Below, in pieces: positions 17,630-25,634 of a stretch of 33,901 nucleotides of DNA. Within the stretch, counting starts at the first letter, position 1. The number at the start of each line of letters is the position of its first letter. The DNA is from Dehalococcoidia bacterium (GTDB lineage: Bacteria > Chloroflexota > Dehalococcoidia > UBA3495), in assembly GCA_002730485.1 (NCBI GenBank), contig PCAH01000166.1:1-33901 (forward strand), written 5' to 3'. The position numbers were made by a program, and so were the translations under genes. A model generated the notes under the pieces. It was not told the DNA's origin and did no database searches. It saw only the letters and a list, made by a program, of their open reading frames with translations.

Positions 17630-19108
17630 ATGGCCGCTACGCAGGTTGCGACACATAAAAATTACATCGGTGGAAAATGGGTTGAGTCGGTTACCGGCAG
17701 GACCTATCCGGTGCATAACCCAGCCCATACTGACCAGTTGGTGGGTGAATTTCAAACTTCGGGAGCAGAGGACACCCGTCAAGCAATAGAGGCTGCCAAA
17801 GATGGGCTCAAGACCTGGACCAATACTCCAGCTCCAACGCGGGCAAACGTCATCTACAAGGCCCTGGAGATCATGAGCCGTCGGTTTGAGGAATTGGCGG
17901 AGACTATCACCATCGAAGAAGGAAAGCCCATCGCCGACGCCCGGGGTGAGGTCAAACGGGCCATGGCCATCATGGAATACGCGGCTGGTGAAGGTCGCCG
18001 GATGTTCGGCTACACCACACCCTCAGAGATGCCTGACACCGTGGCCTATACCACCCGTCGACCGCTGGGAATCGTAGGAATCATAACCCCCTGGAACTTC
18101 CCTTTGGCTATTCCCGCTTGGAAGATCGCCCCAGCTCTGATCTGCGGCAACTCCCTGGTCTTTAAACCAGCATCTGCTACACCGCACAGCGCTGTGAAAT
18201 TACTTGAGATATATGAGGAAGCAGGGTTGCCCGCCGGAGTGCTAAACCTGGTCACCGGACCGGGCGGACAGGTGGGTAATGCGCTGGTCGAGAGTCCTGA
18301 CGTAAAGGGTATCTCGTTCACCGGCTCCACTGAGATTGGCACAGACCTATACAGTGAGAGTGCTAAACGTCTAAAGAAGGTGCAGGCTGAGATGGGAGGC
18401 AAGAACGCAGTCATAGTGCTGTCTGACGCTGACATGGACAAGGCCATGAACGGCATTGTGCAGGGAGCATTCGGTTCTACTGGACAGCGTTGCACCGCCA
18501 CCAGCCGAGTCATCGTGGAAGAGAGTGTCCACGACCAGTTTGTGAAGGAGCTTATCGATCGGACCAGCAAGCTGACTGTCGGCGACGGCCTTGATCCGTC
18601 AAACGACGTTGCTCCGCTTTCTAGCCAGAACCAGAAGGACAAAGTATTGGAGTTCATCGGTGTCGGCACCGAGGAAGGCGCCGAATTAGCCTTCGGTGGC
18701 CGCGATATGACTGATGGAGAACTCAACGAGGGTTACTACGTGGAGCCGACGGTCTTTACCGGGGTCACATCCGACATGCGGATAGCCCAAGAGGAGATAT
18801 TCGGTCCGGTGCTCACAGTCTTCAAGGCTAAAGACATTAAGGACGCTATCGAGATTGCCAACTCGGTGGAATTTGGCCTGTCATCTTCTGTCTACACCAA
18901 AGACATAACCAAGGCCTATGAGTACATCAACACCGTGGAGACCGGCATGGTCCATGTTAATGCATCTACTCTGGGTGGTGAAGTACACCTACCCTTCGGC
19001 GGACTGAACTCCTCTGGAGTTGGGCAGCGCGAGCAAGGCACCGCTGCGGTGGACTTCTTCAGCGAGGTCATAACCGTCTATATAGACCACGCTGCGGAGG
19101 CTTCCTAG
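17630..19108 (+). CDS. NAD(P)-dependent aldehyde dehydrogenase (semialdehyde dehydrogenase type)
   Basis: This 492-residue enzyme oxidises an aldehyde to the acid. Landmarks are the TPWNFPLAIPAWKIAPAL block, GNSLVFKPAS cofactor-binding strand, FTGSTEIG, general base Glu254 in AEMGGKNA, nucleophile Cys288 in GQRCTATSR, EEIFGPVL and LPFGGLNSSGVGQREQG. The chosen ATG at 17630 has an ideal GGAGG SD 8 bases upstream. An ATG at 17603 would add 9 residues without an SD. The overall pattern resembles succinate-semialdehyde and alpha-ketoglutarate-semialdehyde dehydrogenases, but the substrate cannot be read from sequence alone. A terminator follows at 19147-19178. Confidence 0.93.
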   Translation: MAATQVATHKNYIGGKWVESVTGRTYPVHNPAHTDQLVGEFQTSGAEDTRQAIEAAKDGLKTWTNTPAPTRANVIYKALEIMSRRFEELAETITIEEGKPIADARGEVKRAMAIMEYAAGEGRRMFGYTTPSEMPDTVAYTTRRPLGIVGIITPWNFPLAIPAWKIAPALICGNSLVFKPASATPHSAVKLLEIYEEAGLPAGVLNLVTGPGGQVGNALVESPDVKGISFTGSTEIGTDLYSESAKRLKKVQAEMGGKNAVIVLSDADMDKAMNGIVQGAFGSTGQRCTATSRVIVEESVHDQFVKELIDRTSKLTVGDGLDPSNDVAPLSSQNQKDKVLEFIGVGTEEGAELAFGGRDMTDGELNEGYYVEPTVFTGVTSDMRIAQEEIFGPVLTVFKAKDIKDAIEIANSVEFGLSSSVYTKDITKAYEYINTVETGMVHVNASTLGGEVHLPFGGLNSSGVGQREQGTAAVDFFSEVITVYIDHAAEAS

Positions 19109-19146
19109 CGGGCGGGTTTGTCTAAACCAAGACTTAGCATAACTAA

Positions 19147-19178
19147 AAAGGGCGTCCCCATTGGTCGGGACGCCCTTT
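19147..19178. terminator. Bidirectional intrinsic terminator
   Basis: AAAGGGCGTCCC (19147-19158) pairs with GGGACGCCCTTT (19167-19178) around an 8-base loop, flanked by A and T runs. It separates the aldehyde dehydrogenase from the convergent DUF2203 gene. Confidence 0.9.
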
Positions 19179-19199
19179 CTGATTGGTATACCCGCTACC

Positions 19200-19595
19200 C
19201 TAAAGCGGTTGCCTGTGCTCGAAGCCAAAGTTGGTCTCATGCCAGAACCTTATTTCTTCTTCGCCTCCGATCCAGCATAGGAAGACCTCCCTGCCGTCTC
19301 TTTGGGAAGGGAAATCTACCAGGCCGCTGGACACATCCCTCAGGATGATACCTCGATCGAGAATCTCTTGGACTCTGTCTTCAACCTGGGCGGCCAGATT
19401 CTTCACGCTGGCGGCAACCTCCGCCAACTCAAGGTCTGGGGTCGACCCGTCTTTGGTTGGGTCGTGAACTATCTCATCGAACCGTTTCTGGGCCGCTAAG
19501 TATTGCTGACGGCGCAGCTTTAGCTCAAGGAATTTCTCCTGCAGCCAGGGCACCAAGGCGTTTGCTTCTTCTAGTGTGAATTGGTCTGCTTCCAT
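19200..19595 (-). CDS. DUF2203-family protein
   Basis: The 131-residue protein has an N-terminal helix (FTLEEANALVPWLQEKFLEL), a long coiled helix with ELAEVAASVKNLAAQVEDRVQEI, and the family's C-terminal block GLVDFPSQRDGREVFLCWIGGEEEIRFWHETNFGFEHRQPL. This is the highly conserved diagnostic part of DUF2203. The length is typical and the ATG at 19595 is clear. Family function is unknown. It faces the aldehyde dehydrogenase and shares its terminator. Confidence 0.9.
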   Translation of the reverse strand: MEADQFTLEEANALVPWLQEKFLELKLRRQQYLAAQKRFDEIVHDPTKDGSTPDLELAEVAASVKNLAAQVEDRVQEILDRGIILRDVSSGLVDFPSQRDGREVFLCWIGGEEEIRFWHETNFGFEHRQPL

Positions 19596-19745
19596 GGTTC
19601 ACTCATACTCAGAGGTGGATTCATGTAGGGATTCGAGTCGACGAACACTTTACCCTATGAGGTTTGCCCTGCTCAAAGTAATTTGGCGGCAAAGTTAGGT
19701 GAGTCTGGCACCAGTCCACCTCTGATGGTTTAAGGCGTACAATAT

Positions 19746-20675
19746 TTGCCACGACAATTCGATTTCGAACCAAGGCAGACCGTAGATTTGAACGAAACTC
19801 AAACTGATAAGAACAAATTCCAGGTAGGCGATTTGGTCCTGCTGATAGACCGCAAAGACCGCCGTTACATGATTACCCTGGTGGCAGGTGAGACGTACCA
19901 CTGCCATCTGGGGCAGTTATCCCATGACAAGATCATCGGTAATAACATCGGCGGATGGTTCCGCACCGACAAAGGCCACATCCTTTTGGGCATAAGTCCT
20001 TCCTTGGGTGATTTCGTGCGTCAAATGCCTCGTGGCCCCCAGATCGTCTACCCCAAAGATCTGGGCAACATAGTCAACTTTGCTGATATATTCCCTGGCG
20101 CAACGGTCATCGAGGGCGGGCTTGGTTCCGGAGCTTTAACCTCAGCGTTGCTCCGTGCGGTGGGTAACACTGGTAAGGTTATCAATTACGAGATCGACGA
20201 TGCGGTGCTGCCGAAGGCGCTGCGAAACATCGAACGCATAAACTCCGACACCTCCAATCTTGAGGTGAAGATATCTAATATCTATGAGGGGATTTCCGAG
20301 AGGAACGTCGACCGTGTGGTGTTGGATGTTCCGGAACCGTGGCAGGCCCTTAAAGGTATCGGCGATGCTCTGGTCATGGGTGGGATAATGCTCAGCTTTG
20401 TGCCAACCATCATTCAGGTGCAGAAGCTTGTGCTAGCCATGGAGGAAGACGGCCGATTTCAGATGATTGAGTCCATGGAGACCTTGCTCCGCACCTGGCA
20501 TGTGACTGAGCGCAGTGTGCGTCCAGACCACAGAATGATAGCCCATAGCGGTTTTCTCACCACCGCCGTCCGCTGCGACCCCAAGCCCTACGGTCGTGTT
20601 CCACCGCCTACCAGCGATGACTTGGAAGAGACATCTCTCGAAGATGATAAGTCAGAAGTAGAGTCTACGGGCTGA
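19746..20675 (+). CDS. trmI: tRNA (adenine-N1)-methyltransferase, TrmI-like
   Basis: It transfers methyl from SAM to N1 of adenosine 58 in the tRNA T loop. The N-terminal small beta domain (VGDLVLLIDRKDRRYMITL) is followed by GHILLGISPSLGDFV, RGPQIVYPKDLGNIV, SAM-binding VIEGGLGSGALTSALLRAVG, the acidic YEID strand end and the LDVPEPW catalytic block (DxPxPW) typical of TrmI. The last 35 residues are an acidic tail. The start is uncertain. The TTG at 19746 gives a 309-residue product with no SD, and a TTG 13 codons later is also possible. It converges on the MidA-like gene at 20718. Confidence 0.9.
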   Translation: MPRQFDFEPRQTVDLNETQTDKNKFQVGDLVLLIDRKDRRYMITLVAGETYHCHLGQLSHDKIIGNNIGGWFRTDKGHILLGISPSLGDFVRQMPRGPQIVYPKDLGNIVNFADIFPGATVIEGGLGSGALTSALLRAVGNTGKVINYEIDDAVLPKALRNIERINSDTSNLEVKISNIYEGISERNVDRVVLDVPEPWQALKGIGDALVMGGIMLSFVPTIIQVQKLVLAMEEDGRFQMIESMETLLRTWHVTERSVRPDHRMIAHSGFLTTAVRCDPKPYGRVPPPTSDDLEETSLEDDKSEVESTG

Positions 20676-20717
20676 GATGAAGAGGAATAGCCTCAGAATC
20701 GATACCTGATGGCATCT

Positions 20718-21980
20718 TTAATCAATAGGTAATGTTCCCGTTACGTCAGGTGGTTCTGCGTCTACGAACGGCCAAAATGCCTCGAATTCAATCCAGTCTT
20801 CGCTAAATTGACCGTCTAGCATTGACAAGTGTTGGTCGGTCAGAAGTGGGACGGGCAATTCGCCCACCAAGTCGGTTGCTTGGGGCGATTCTTTTAGTCC
20901 CCAAAGTTCTGGGCTACCAGCGTTCCTACCCTGGATTAGAACTTTGAAGTCACCCAGTCCTCCTGGCTTTACCAGGTCCGTTAAGCCGGCCCGGTTTGAC
21001 CGCAACTGCAGCGGCGACAGGCTGTGTTCTCTGAGCCGTTGTTGCAGACCACTCAGGTTCAAGTTAGTGAGGAACTCCCTTTGTGTGACTAAGCCCAATG
21101 TGTCCAGACCTGCAGCCTCTCCGGCGTGCGCCGCCGAAGTGAAGTCCACCTGGGCAGTGATGTCCTGGCTGCCAATCAACTCCAACGGCGAGTCCGTTTG
21201 CATGTGTTCGTGATAGGTTACAAGGGTCCCACGGTGGCGCTGGTCTGAGTCATACAAGTCTGGAGCGGTGCGGCCGTAGTCGATGGTCAGTACAAACCCT
21301 CGTTCCAATGTGGTGGCGATGTTGCTGGCCAGCCCTCCCAGTTCCAGATTGATCTCAGCAGTTTGCCAGGGGGTAAACGTCAAGCCCAGTTCATCAAGGC
21401 GACCGGCCAAGCCGGGGCGGGACAACTCTCCGGTCAACTCCACCAAATGCTGACCGTCCAGCCCCACATAGACCTCTTTCAGGACATCACCTGCTAGCAC
21501 GACCTGATGCACCGGGAAGGCATCGAAATATTCATTGGAGATGACGCAGCCGACCATGCCTTTGAATGGAAGACCTTCGGCCATGACTCGACTCGTGCCT
21601 GGTCTGCCGGGTTCAACAGGACTAACCGCTCTCCGGTCCAAGCATATGTAACGCAGAGATGCAGCGAATTTTTCCGGAAGGTTAAGGGCGTAGGATGTGA
21701 TGTCTCGACAGAGCAGCCCGTTTCCTGCGCCCAGCTCTAGGATTGAGAATGGGGAAGGCCGGTCTAGGCACTGCCACATCTGAAATAGTTGTACCGCCAG
21801 CAATGCGCCGAATGAAGGGTGTACTGCCGGGCTGGTGTAGAAGTCGCCTTGGGCGCCAACAGGCTCCCTGCCTGTGTAATACCCGCCCTGTGGCCAATAA
21901 AGGGCAATATCCATGAACTCGGCAAATGTAATCTTGCCGCGTTCGTTTATGCGCCGTCTGACTTCAAATTCCGCGTTCAT
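20718..21980 (-). CDS. MidA/NDUFAF7-like SAM-dependent methyltransferase (DUF185)
   Basis: The 420-residue product carries the family's N-terminal ITFAEFMDIALYWPQGGYYTG...GDFYTSPAVHPSFGALLA block and SAM motif ILELGAGNGLLCRDI. It continues with VISNEYFDAFPVHQVV and VLTIDYGRT. The eukaryotic homologue NDUFAF7 methylates an arginine of respiratory complex I subunit NDUFS2. A role in complex I maturation here is inferred only. The C-terminal 60 residues are more variable. The ATG at 21980 is clear. The gene sits downstream of citrate synthase on the same strand but is separated by a terminator. Confidence 0.9.
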   Translation of the reverse strand: MNAEFEVRRRINERGKITFAEFMDIALYWPQGGYYTGREPVGAQGDFYTSPAVHPSFGALLAVQLFQMWQCLDRPSPFSILELGAGNGLLCRDITSYALNLPEKFAASLRYICLDRRAVSPVEPGRPGTSRVMAEGLPFKGMVGCVISNEYFDAFPVHQVVLAGDVLKEVYVGLDGQHLVELTGELSRPGLAGRLDELGLTFTPWQTAEINLELGGLASNIATTLERGFVLTIDYGRTAPDLYDSDQRHRGTLVTYHEHMQTDSPLELIGSQDITAQVDFTSAAHAGEAAGLDTLGLVTQREFLTNLNLSGLQQRLREHSLSPLQLRSNRAGLTDLVKPGGLGDFKVLIQGRNAGSPELWGLKESPQATDLVGELPVPLLTDQHLSMLDGQFSEDWIEFEAFWPFVDAEPPDVTGTLPID

Positions 21981-22036
21981 TTGGCGCTGGCTAATCCTGT
22001 TGGTGGATTGAGATTGGTGGCTAAAAGGTGAAAAAC

Positions 22037-22061
22037 AAAAGAGGCCGATTCGGCCCCTTTT
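22037..22061. terminator. Intrinsic terminator downstream of citrate synthase
   Basis: AAAAG-A-GGCCG, loop ATT, then CGGCC-C-CTTTT: a 10-bp stem with one mismatch, with A and T runs on its arms. It lies between citrate synthase and the MidA-like gene. Confidence 0.85.
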
Positions 22062-22079
22062 GCGGTTCGCTTACCAAGT

Positions 22080-22146
22080 GGTGTCGGTCTATGATCGGTC
22101 GTCGCTAGTTTCTGACCGAGCGGTGTTGGTCTATGACCGATCGTCG
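22080..22146. repeat. Imperfect direct repeat spanning the citrate synthase stop
   Basis: Two near-identical 24-base blocks, GTGTCGGTCTATGATCGG-TCGTCG at about 22080 and GTGTTGGTCTATGACCGA-TCGTCG at about 22122, lie 42 bases apart. On the minus strand each encodes DDRS followed by TAG, so the last codons of citrate synthase and its stop have been duplicated downstream. Confidence 0.85.
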
Positions 22147-23264
22147 ATGGAGGTGTACTCCAAGTCCATCTCACCGGTGTACTCAGTCAGAGGACGGAGC
22201 AGGATGTTGTCCGAGTACTGCTCCACGCATTGCAGGGTCCAACCGGGAATGCGCCCGAGAGCAAAGATCGAAATGAATAGGTCATCTGGAATGCCCAGTA
22301 GGTAGTAGATGGAACCAGCAAAGAAGTCCACGTTCACGCAGATTCCCTTGGACACATAGGGCTTCATGGTCTCTTCTTCCAGATGTTGGAGAATCTGGAA
22401 CCACTCTGGGTGACCACTCTTCTCGCCGAGGATCTTGGAGCGATCACGTAAGTGACGGGCCCGTGGGTCTTCGGCTCGGTAGACGCGGTGTCCAAATCCC
22501 ATTATGCGGTTGCCGTTGTCCAGCAAGTTGGCGGCGTATTCGGCTGCGTTCTCTGGATTACCGATCTCCAAAGCCATCTTCATGACCTCTTCGGCTGCGC
22601 CACCGTGGGCTGGTCCCTTCAGAGTTCCAACACCGGTGGTTACGGCTGAGTGAAGGTCCGAGATTGTGGAGGCGGTCACCCTGGCAGCGAAGGCAGAGGC
22701 GTTGGGCCCGTGTTCCGCGTGGAGGATGAAGTCCACGTCCAAAAGGTTTGTCGTCTCTTGGTCGGGTAGTTCGTCAAACAGCATGTACAGGAAATTGCCG
22801 GCGTGGTTCAGTTCCGGATTAGGCGCAACCGGTTCCAATCCCTGGCGCAGCCGGTGGTGGGCGGCCGTGATGGTCGGTCCCATTGCGGTAAGGCGGATGC
22901 CCTTCCGGATGGTGGCTTCCACCGAATTGTCATTCACTTCGGGGTCAAAGGCGCTCAGGGCCGAGATACCAGTCCTGAGGGCGTCCATCGGGTGGCTGTT
23001 CTTGACCAGGTCTAGAACCTGGATAACCTCGTTGGGGATGATCCGGTTGGCGCGCAGTTGGGCGTCAAAATCGGCCAGTTGATTCTGGTTGGGAAGATCT
23101 CCGTAGAGGAGCAGATAGACCACTTCCTCAAAGGTCGACTTCTCAGCGAGGTCATGGATGTTGTAGCCGCGGTAGAGCAGCTTTCCTACTTCGCCGTCGA
23201 TGAAGCTGGACTTAGTCGTGTCAAAATAGACATCTTTAAGTCCTTTGATAATCTCAGGGGGCAT
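22131..23264 (-). CDS. gltA: Citrate synthase
   Basis: It condenses oxaloacetate and acetyl-CoA at the entry of the TCA cycle. The 377-residue protein has the length of the short citrate/methylcitrate synthase type. The catalytic residues are visible: His220 in KGPAHGGAAE, His259 in GFGHRVYR and Asp313 in VNVDFFAGSIYYLLG. It also has the GEVGKLLYRGYNIHDLA N-terminal block. A 2-methylcitrate synthase activity cannot be excluded for this subtype. The ATG at 23264 has a GGAAGG SD, and a near-consensus promoter lies about 140 bases upstream. Together with the isocitrate dehydrogenase at 28-30 kb it makes two TCA enzymes in the window. Confidence 0.96.
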   Translation of the reverse strand: MPPEIIKGLKDVYFDTTKSSFIDGEVGKLLYRGYNIHDLAEKSTFEEVVYLLLYGDLPNQNQLADFDAQLRANRIIPNEVIQVLDLVKNSHPMDALRTGISALSAFDPEVNDNSVEATIRKGIRLTAMGPTITAAHHRLRQGLEPVAPNPELNHAGNFLYMLFDELPDQETTNLLDVDFILHAEHGPNASAFAARVTASTISDLHSAVTTGVGTLKGPAHGGAAEEVMKMALEIGNPENAAEYAANLLDNGNRIMGFGHRVYRAEDPRARHLRDRSKILGEKSGHPEWFQILQHLEEETMKPYVSKGICVNVDFFAGSIYYLLGIPDDLFISIFALGRIPGWTLQCVEQYSDNILLRPLTEYTGEMDLEYTSIDDRS

Positions 23265-23401
23265 GGATCCACCTTCCTTCAGGGTATGTGGCCGGGTCCA
23301 ACTACGGGGTCACTGCGATTGGAATCGCAGAATTTACCGGGGAAATATCATTGGATATTGGGCTAAGAATTACATAATCATCCGACTCTAATTCGTGCCT
23401 A

Positions 23402-23430
23402 ATTCTAGCATCGCTCCATAGGGGTGTCAA
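23402..23430 (-). promoter_or_regulatory. Promoter of citrate synthase
   Basis: On the minus strand TTGACA (23430-23425), a 17-base spacer and TAGAAT (23407-23402) form a near-perfect sigma-70 promoter. The leader to the ATG is about 130 bases. The remaining gap up to 23681 shows no gene. Confidence 0.78.
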
Positions 23431-23681
23431 CCTGAAAACAAGCCTGGGGAAGCTGTCTAGTGATCCCCAAATCTAATCCTGATTTACGACCCAAAAAAGA
23501 GGATAAGACGGTTTAAAACTTAGACCCCGCAGGGGTTGCCCGAGGTTGTTTGCCAAAACACTCACGACACGGGACTAGCTGTGGTTGCGATATACAGGCG
23601 GTTCTCTAGCGTCCATTTTTGGGGCTACTGTTTATTGCTCGTACGTAGAAATGACTACTGAGTGAAGATATACGTTCAAAT

Positions 23682-23767
23682 GGAGAGATGACTAAGAGGA
23701 TGAAAGCGACGGTCTTGAAATGGGTCGCCGTGCGTACCATTGGGTTCATATGGCCCCAATCCCTTCC
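23682..23767 (+). pseudogene. Degenerate tRNA-Ser copy (putative att remnant)
   Basis: The first 39 bases match the intact tRNA-Ser at 26399 with four mismatches, including an identical 19-base block GAAAGCGACGGTCTTGAAA that covers the anticodon arm and TGA anticodon. After the anticodon loop the 3' half no longer matches well: only GGGTTC and a CCCC-AAT-CCCTTCC end resemble the T arm and acceptor. The acceptor and anticodon stems cannot pair properly, and no CCA is encoded. It is a pseudo-tRNA, most simply explained as a recombination scar of the element to its right. Confidence 0.8.
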
Positions 23768-23824
23768 ATGACTCGTGTCTACACGTACCAATACGTTCAA
23801 TGAGACCCAAGGGAACGTTGGGGT

Positions 23825-23847
23825 TTTGGGAGACGTTTTGGGAGATG
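23825..23847 (+). repeat. Direct repeat, left copy
   Basis: TTTGGGAGACGTTTTGGGAG plus ATG recurs at 26289-26310 with a single T deleted. Each copy is itself two TTTGGGAGA units. The left copy lies 57 bases after the pseudo-tRNA-Ser and the right one 88 bases before the intact tRNA-Ser, so the pair brackets the cargo genes. A weak hairpin (GGCCC...GGGCC then TTTGATTTTG, about 23865-23899) follows and may terminate transcription. Confidence 0.75.
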
Positions 23848-23914
23848 GATAGTCAATAAAAACGGCCCCCAGATGATGTTCTGAAGGGCCTTTGATTTTG
23901 TCCGTTGCCGTTGG

Positions 23915-24061
23915 TTAATCGACCGAAGGAGTCCGCTTCAGAATGTTGGCTACAACGTTCACCAACTCCTCTTGCATATTAGGCAGGACGTGGGAATACA
24001 GGTCTAGAGTGATTACGATGCTGGAGTGGCCAAGGTGTTCGCTAACCGCCTTGGCGGGCAT
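23915..24061 (-). pseudogene. Tyrosine recombinase (phage-type integrase), C-terminal remnant
   Basis: From ATG 24061 to TAA 23915 the minus strand encodes 48 residues: MPAKAVSEHLGHSSIVIT, then LDLYSHVLPNMQEELVNVV and a short tail. HLGHSS is the conserved H/R box, and Tyr22 in LYSHVLP is the nucleophile of the tyrosine recombinase family. The frame further upstream continues as unrelated sequence (RSSSRK and before), so the N-terminal and most of the catalytic domain (Arg box I, Lys) are gone. It is immediately inside the pseudo-tRNA-Ser, where integrative elements normally carry their integrase. Confidence 0.85.
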
Positions 24062-24078
24062 TTTACGGCTAGAACTTC

Positions 24079-24097
24079 GGACTGTGATTTCTGGAAT
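24079..24097 (+). repeat. Direct repeat flanking the pentapeptide gene, left copy
   Basis: GGACTGTGATTTCTGGAAT is repeated exactly at 24900-24918, and the similarity extends a further 17 or so bases as ATTCGACGATT versus TTTCGATGATT. The right copy is the 3' end of the small ORF at 24749-24937 (TVISGI..FDD), so the left copy is a fragment of the same gene. Confidence 0.85.
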
Positions 24098-24127
24098 ATT
24101 GTGATTCGACGATTTTAAATTCTTTTG

Positions 24128-24724
24128 TTATCTGGTTGGGACGTTCAAAGCACCACTGAAATCAGCACTTATAACGCCTTCCAGGTTGGCCCCAAAGAGA
24201 TCGGCCCCTCTCAAGTTGGCCCCAGACAGGTCGGCCCCGCTCAGATTGGCCAAGAACAGTTTGGCCCCGGAGAGGTCGGCCCCGGAGAGATCGGCCCCTT
24301 CCAGCGAGGCATCTTCCAGGTCGGCTTCAGTCAAGTCGGAACTGGCCAGGCTGGCCCCTTTCAGGTTGGCCTGCCACAGTATGGCTTCGGACAGATCGGC
24401 CCCTTTCAGGTTGGCCTCGACTAGGCTGGCTCCTGCCAAATCGCATTTTTGGCAAGACACCGCATTGTCCTGTTGTTTAGGATTCACCTTTTGTACAAAC
24501 GAATCTACGTCTTTGCCGAGTGGAGCAGTCGTGGAAGCCGTTGTAGAAGACGTCTCAGAATCCGTAGTAGGATCGTGCGTTGCTTGAGGGGCCGGACTGT
24601 ATCTGATGATCAGGGTAGACGCCAATATCAGGGTCATCGCAACAATGAGGGTTATTACGATGGTCATTCTGTGTATTTTTATAGGCCACATTCTGTGTAT
24701 TTTCATGGGCCACATTTTACACAA
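24128..24724 (-). CDS. Membrane-anchored pentapeptide-repeat protein
   Basis: The 198-residue product has a basic N-terminus, a hydrophobic segment (MTIVITLIVAMTLILASTLII, about 20-40, only the first part of which need span), a Ser/Thr-rich linker and a CQKC pair at about 90-93. It then has about 18 pentapeptide repeats of the A(D/N)LXX type (GANLRGADLFGANLEG), which fold as a right-handed beta helix. CxxC before the helix is common in this group. The first 16 residues come from an imperfect 24-bp tandem repeat (MxxMWPMKIHR/MWPIKIHR), so true initiation may be at the third Met. It points against its neighbours, and its function is unknown. It is inside the tRNA-Ser-bounded element. Confidence 0.8.
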   Translation of the reverse strand: MCKMWPMKIHRMWPIKIHRMTIVITLIVAMTLILASTLIIRYSPAPQATHDPTTDSETSSTTASTTAPLGKDVDSFVQKVNPKQQDNAVSCQKCDLAGASLVEANLKGADLSEAILWQANLKGASLASSDLTEADLEDASLEGADLSGADLSGAKLFLANLSGADLSGANLRGADLFGANLEGVISADFSGALNVPTR

Positions 24725-24748
24725 TTAGTTAGCTGTCCATCCACTGCC

Positions 24749-24937
24749 ATGCGCTACCTATCGACGCTATCACTAGCACTTATCGTGCACGTTCTGCGGA
24801 CCATCGGCATACTGATGGCGTTGGCCGCATCTCTGGGTAAATCCTCAGAATGGGCCATCGGTTTCTTCTTCGGCAACGTGGAACTTAGTTTGGAACTGTG
24901 GACTGTGATTTCTGGAATTTCAGGTTTCGATGATTAG
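24749..24937 (+). CDS. Possible small membrane protein (62 aa)
   Basis: The ATG at 24749 opens MRYLSTLSLALIVHVLRTIG, followed by ILMALAASLG and WAIGFFFGNVELSLELWTVISGI, ending FDD and TAG. Two short hydrophobic stretches suggest an inner-membrane protein. There is no clear SD. It is supported as a real, or formerly real, gene by the duplicated 3' end at 24079, which preserves its final codons with one stop introduced. I do not recognise it. Confidence 0.4.
   Translation: MRYLSTLSLALIVHVLRTIGILMALAASLGKSSEWAIGFFFGNVELSLELWTVISGISGFDD
24900..24918 (+). repeat. Direct repeat flanking the pentapeptide gene, right copy
   Basis: This is identical to 24079-24097. It lies inside the 3' end of the small membrane ORF. 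The two copies are 821 bases apart and enclose the pentapeptide gene. Confidence 0.85.
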
Positions 24938-25024
24938 GTGTGTGCAAACGGAAGCCATCTAGTTCTCAAGCACCGTGTTACCCTAGTTCCGGCGTATGAC
25001 TAGCCCGAATGGAGATAGTGAACG

Positions 25025-25615
25025 ATGCGAGTGGTTATTTTGCTTCTGGCAATCCTGGCGTTGTCAGCCTTTATTGGTTGTCAGGCCAAACCCATGGTTG
25101 TCTCAGAGAGCGGTTCCGAATCAGAGGGAATCAAGGTACACGGAGACTGGACTGTCGAGGTTACGAATCCGGACGGGAGTTTGGCGAAAAAGATTGAATT
25201 CAGTAACTTCATAACCGAAGATGGCCGCGAGGTTCTAGCGAGGCTATTGACGCATGGCCACTCTGTTGCTGATAGGCGTTTGCTTTTTATGCTTTTACCC
25301 TCAGAGTCTAACGGGGGGAACTCTTCAGGGATTAATTGTAATGATGCTGGCGAGGAGACTATGTTCCCCCGAGCTCCCAAAGCATCGGCAGTGATATCGG
25401 CAGACCATAAAAGCTCAATCTGGACTGCTGGTTGTACTGTATCAATCAAGAACGATTTAAAATCGGCATGGCTTCACACCGTATTCGGTAAATTAGTGTT
25501 AGAAGACGACAAGAACATCTGGCGGACATTTTCCCAAAAGTCTCTGTCCACCCCGGTAGAAGTGGTCGATGGCCAAACCATCTCTGCGACTGTCGTTTAT
25601 GCTTTCCAACCCTAA
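25025..25615 (+). CDS. Putative lipoprotein, element cargo
   Basis: The 196-residue product begins MRVVILLLAILALSAFIGCQAK, a lipoprotein signal peptide with Cys19 in FIGC. The mature part opens HGDWTVEVTNPDGSLAKKIEFSNFITEDGREVLARLLT. This 'W.vEV.npdG.l.....F.N.it.dG...la.ll' pattern I associate with uncharacterised secreted Chloroflexota proteins and some phage-tail-like domains. Two further Cys (INCNDAG and AGCTVS) could form a disulphide. The ATG follows a GGAGA SD by 8 bases. The next gene starts 19 bases after its stop, so the pair is probably cotranscribed. Function is unknown. Confidence 0.75.
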   Translation: MRVVILLLAILALSAFIGCQAKPMVVSESGSESEGIKVHGDWTVEVTNPDGSLAKKIEFSNFITEDGREVLARLLTHGHSVADRRLLFMLLPSESNGGNSSGINCNDAGEETMFPRAPKASAVISADHKSSIWTAGCTVSIKNDLKSAWLHTVFGKLVLEDDKNIWRTFSQKSLSTPVEVVDGQTISATVVYAFQP

Positions 25616-25634
25616 AATCGCACGAGCATTTTTG

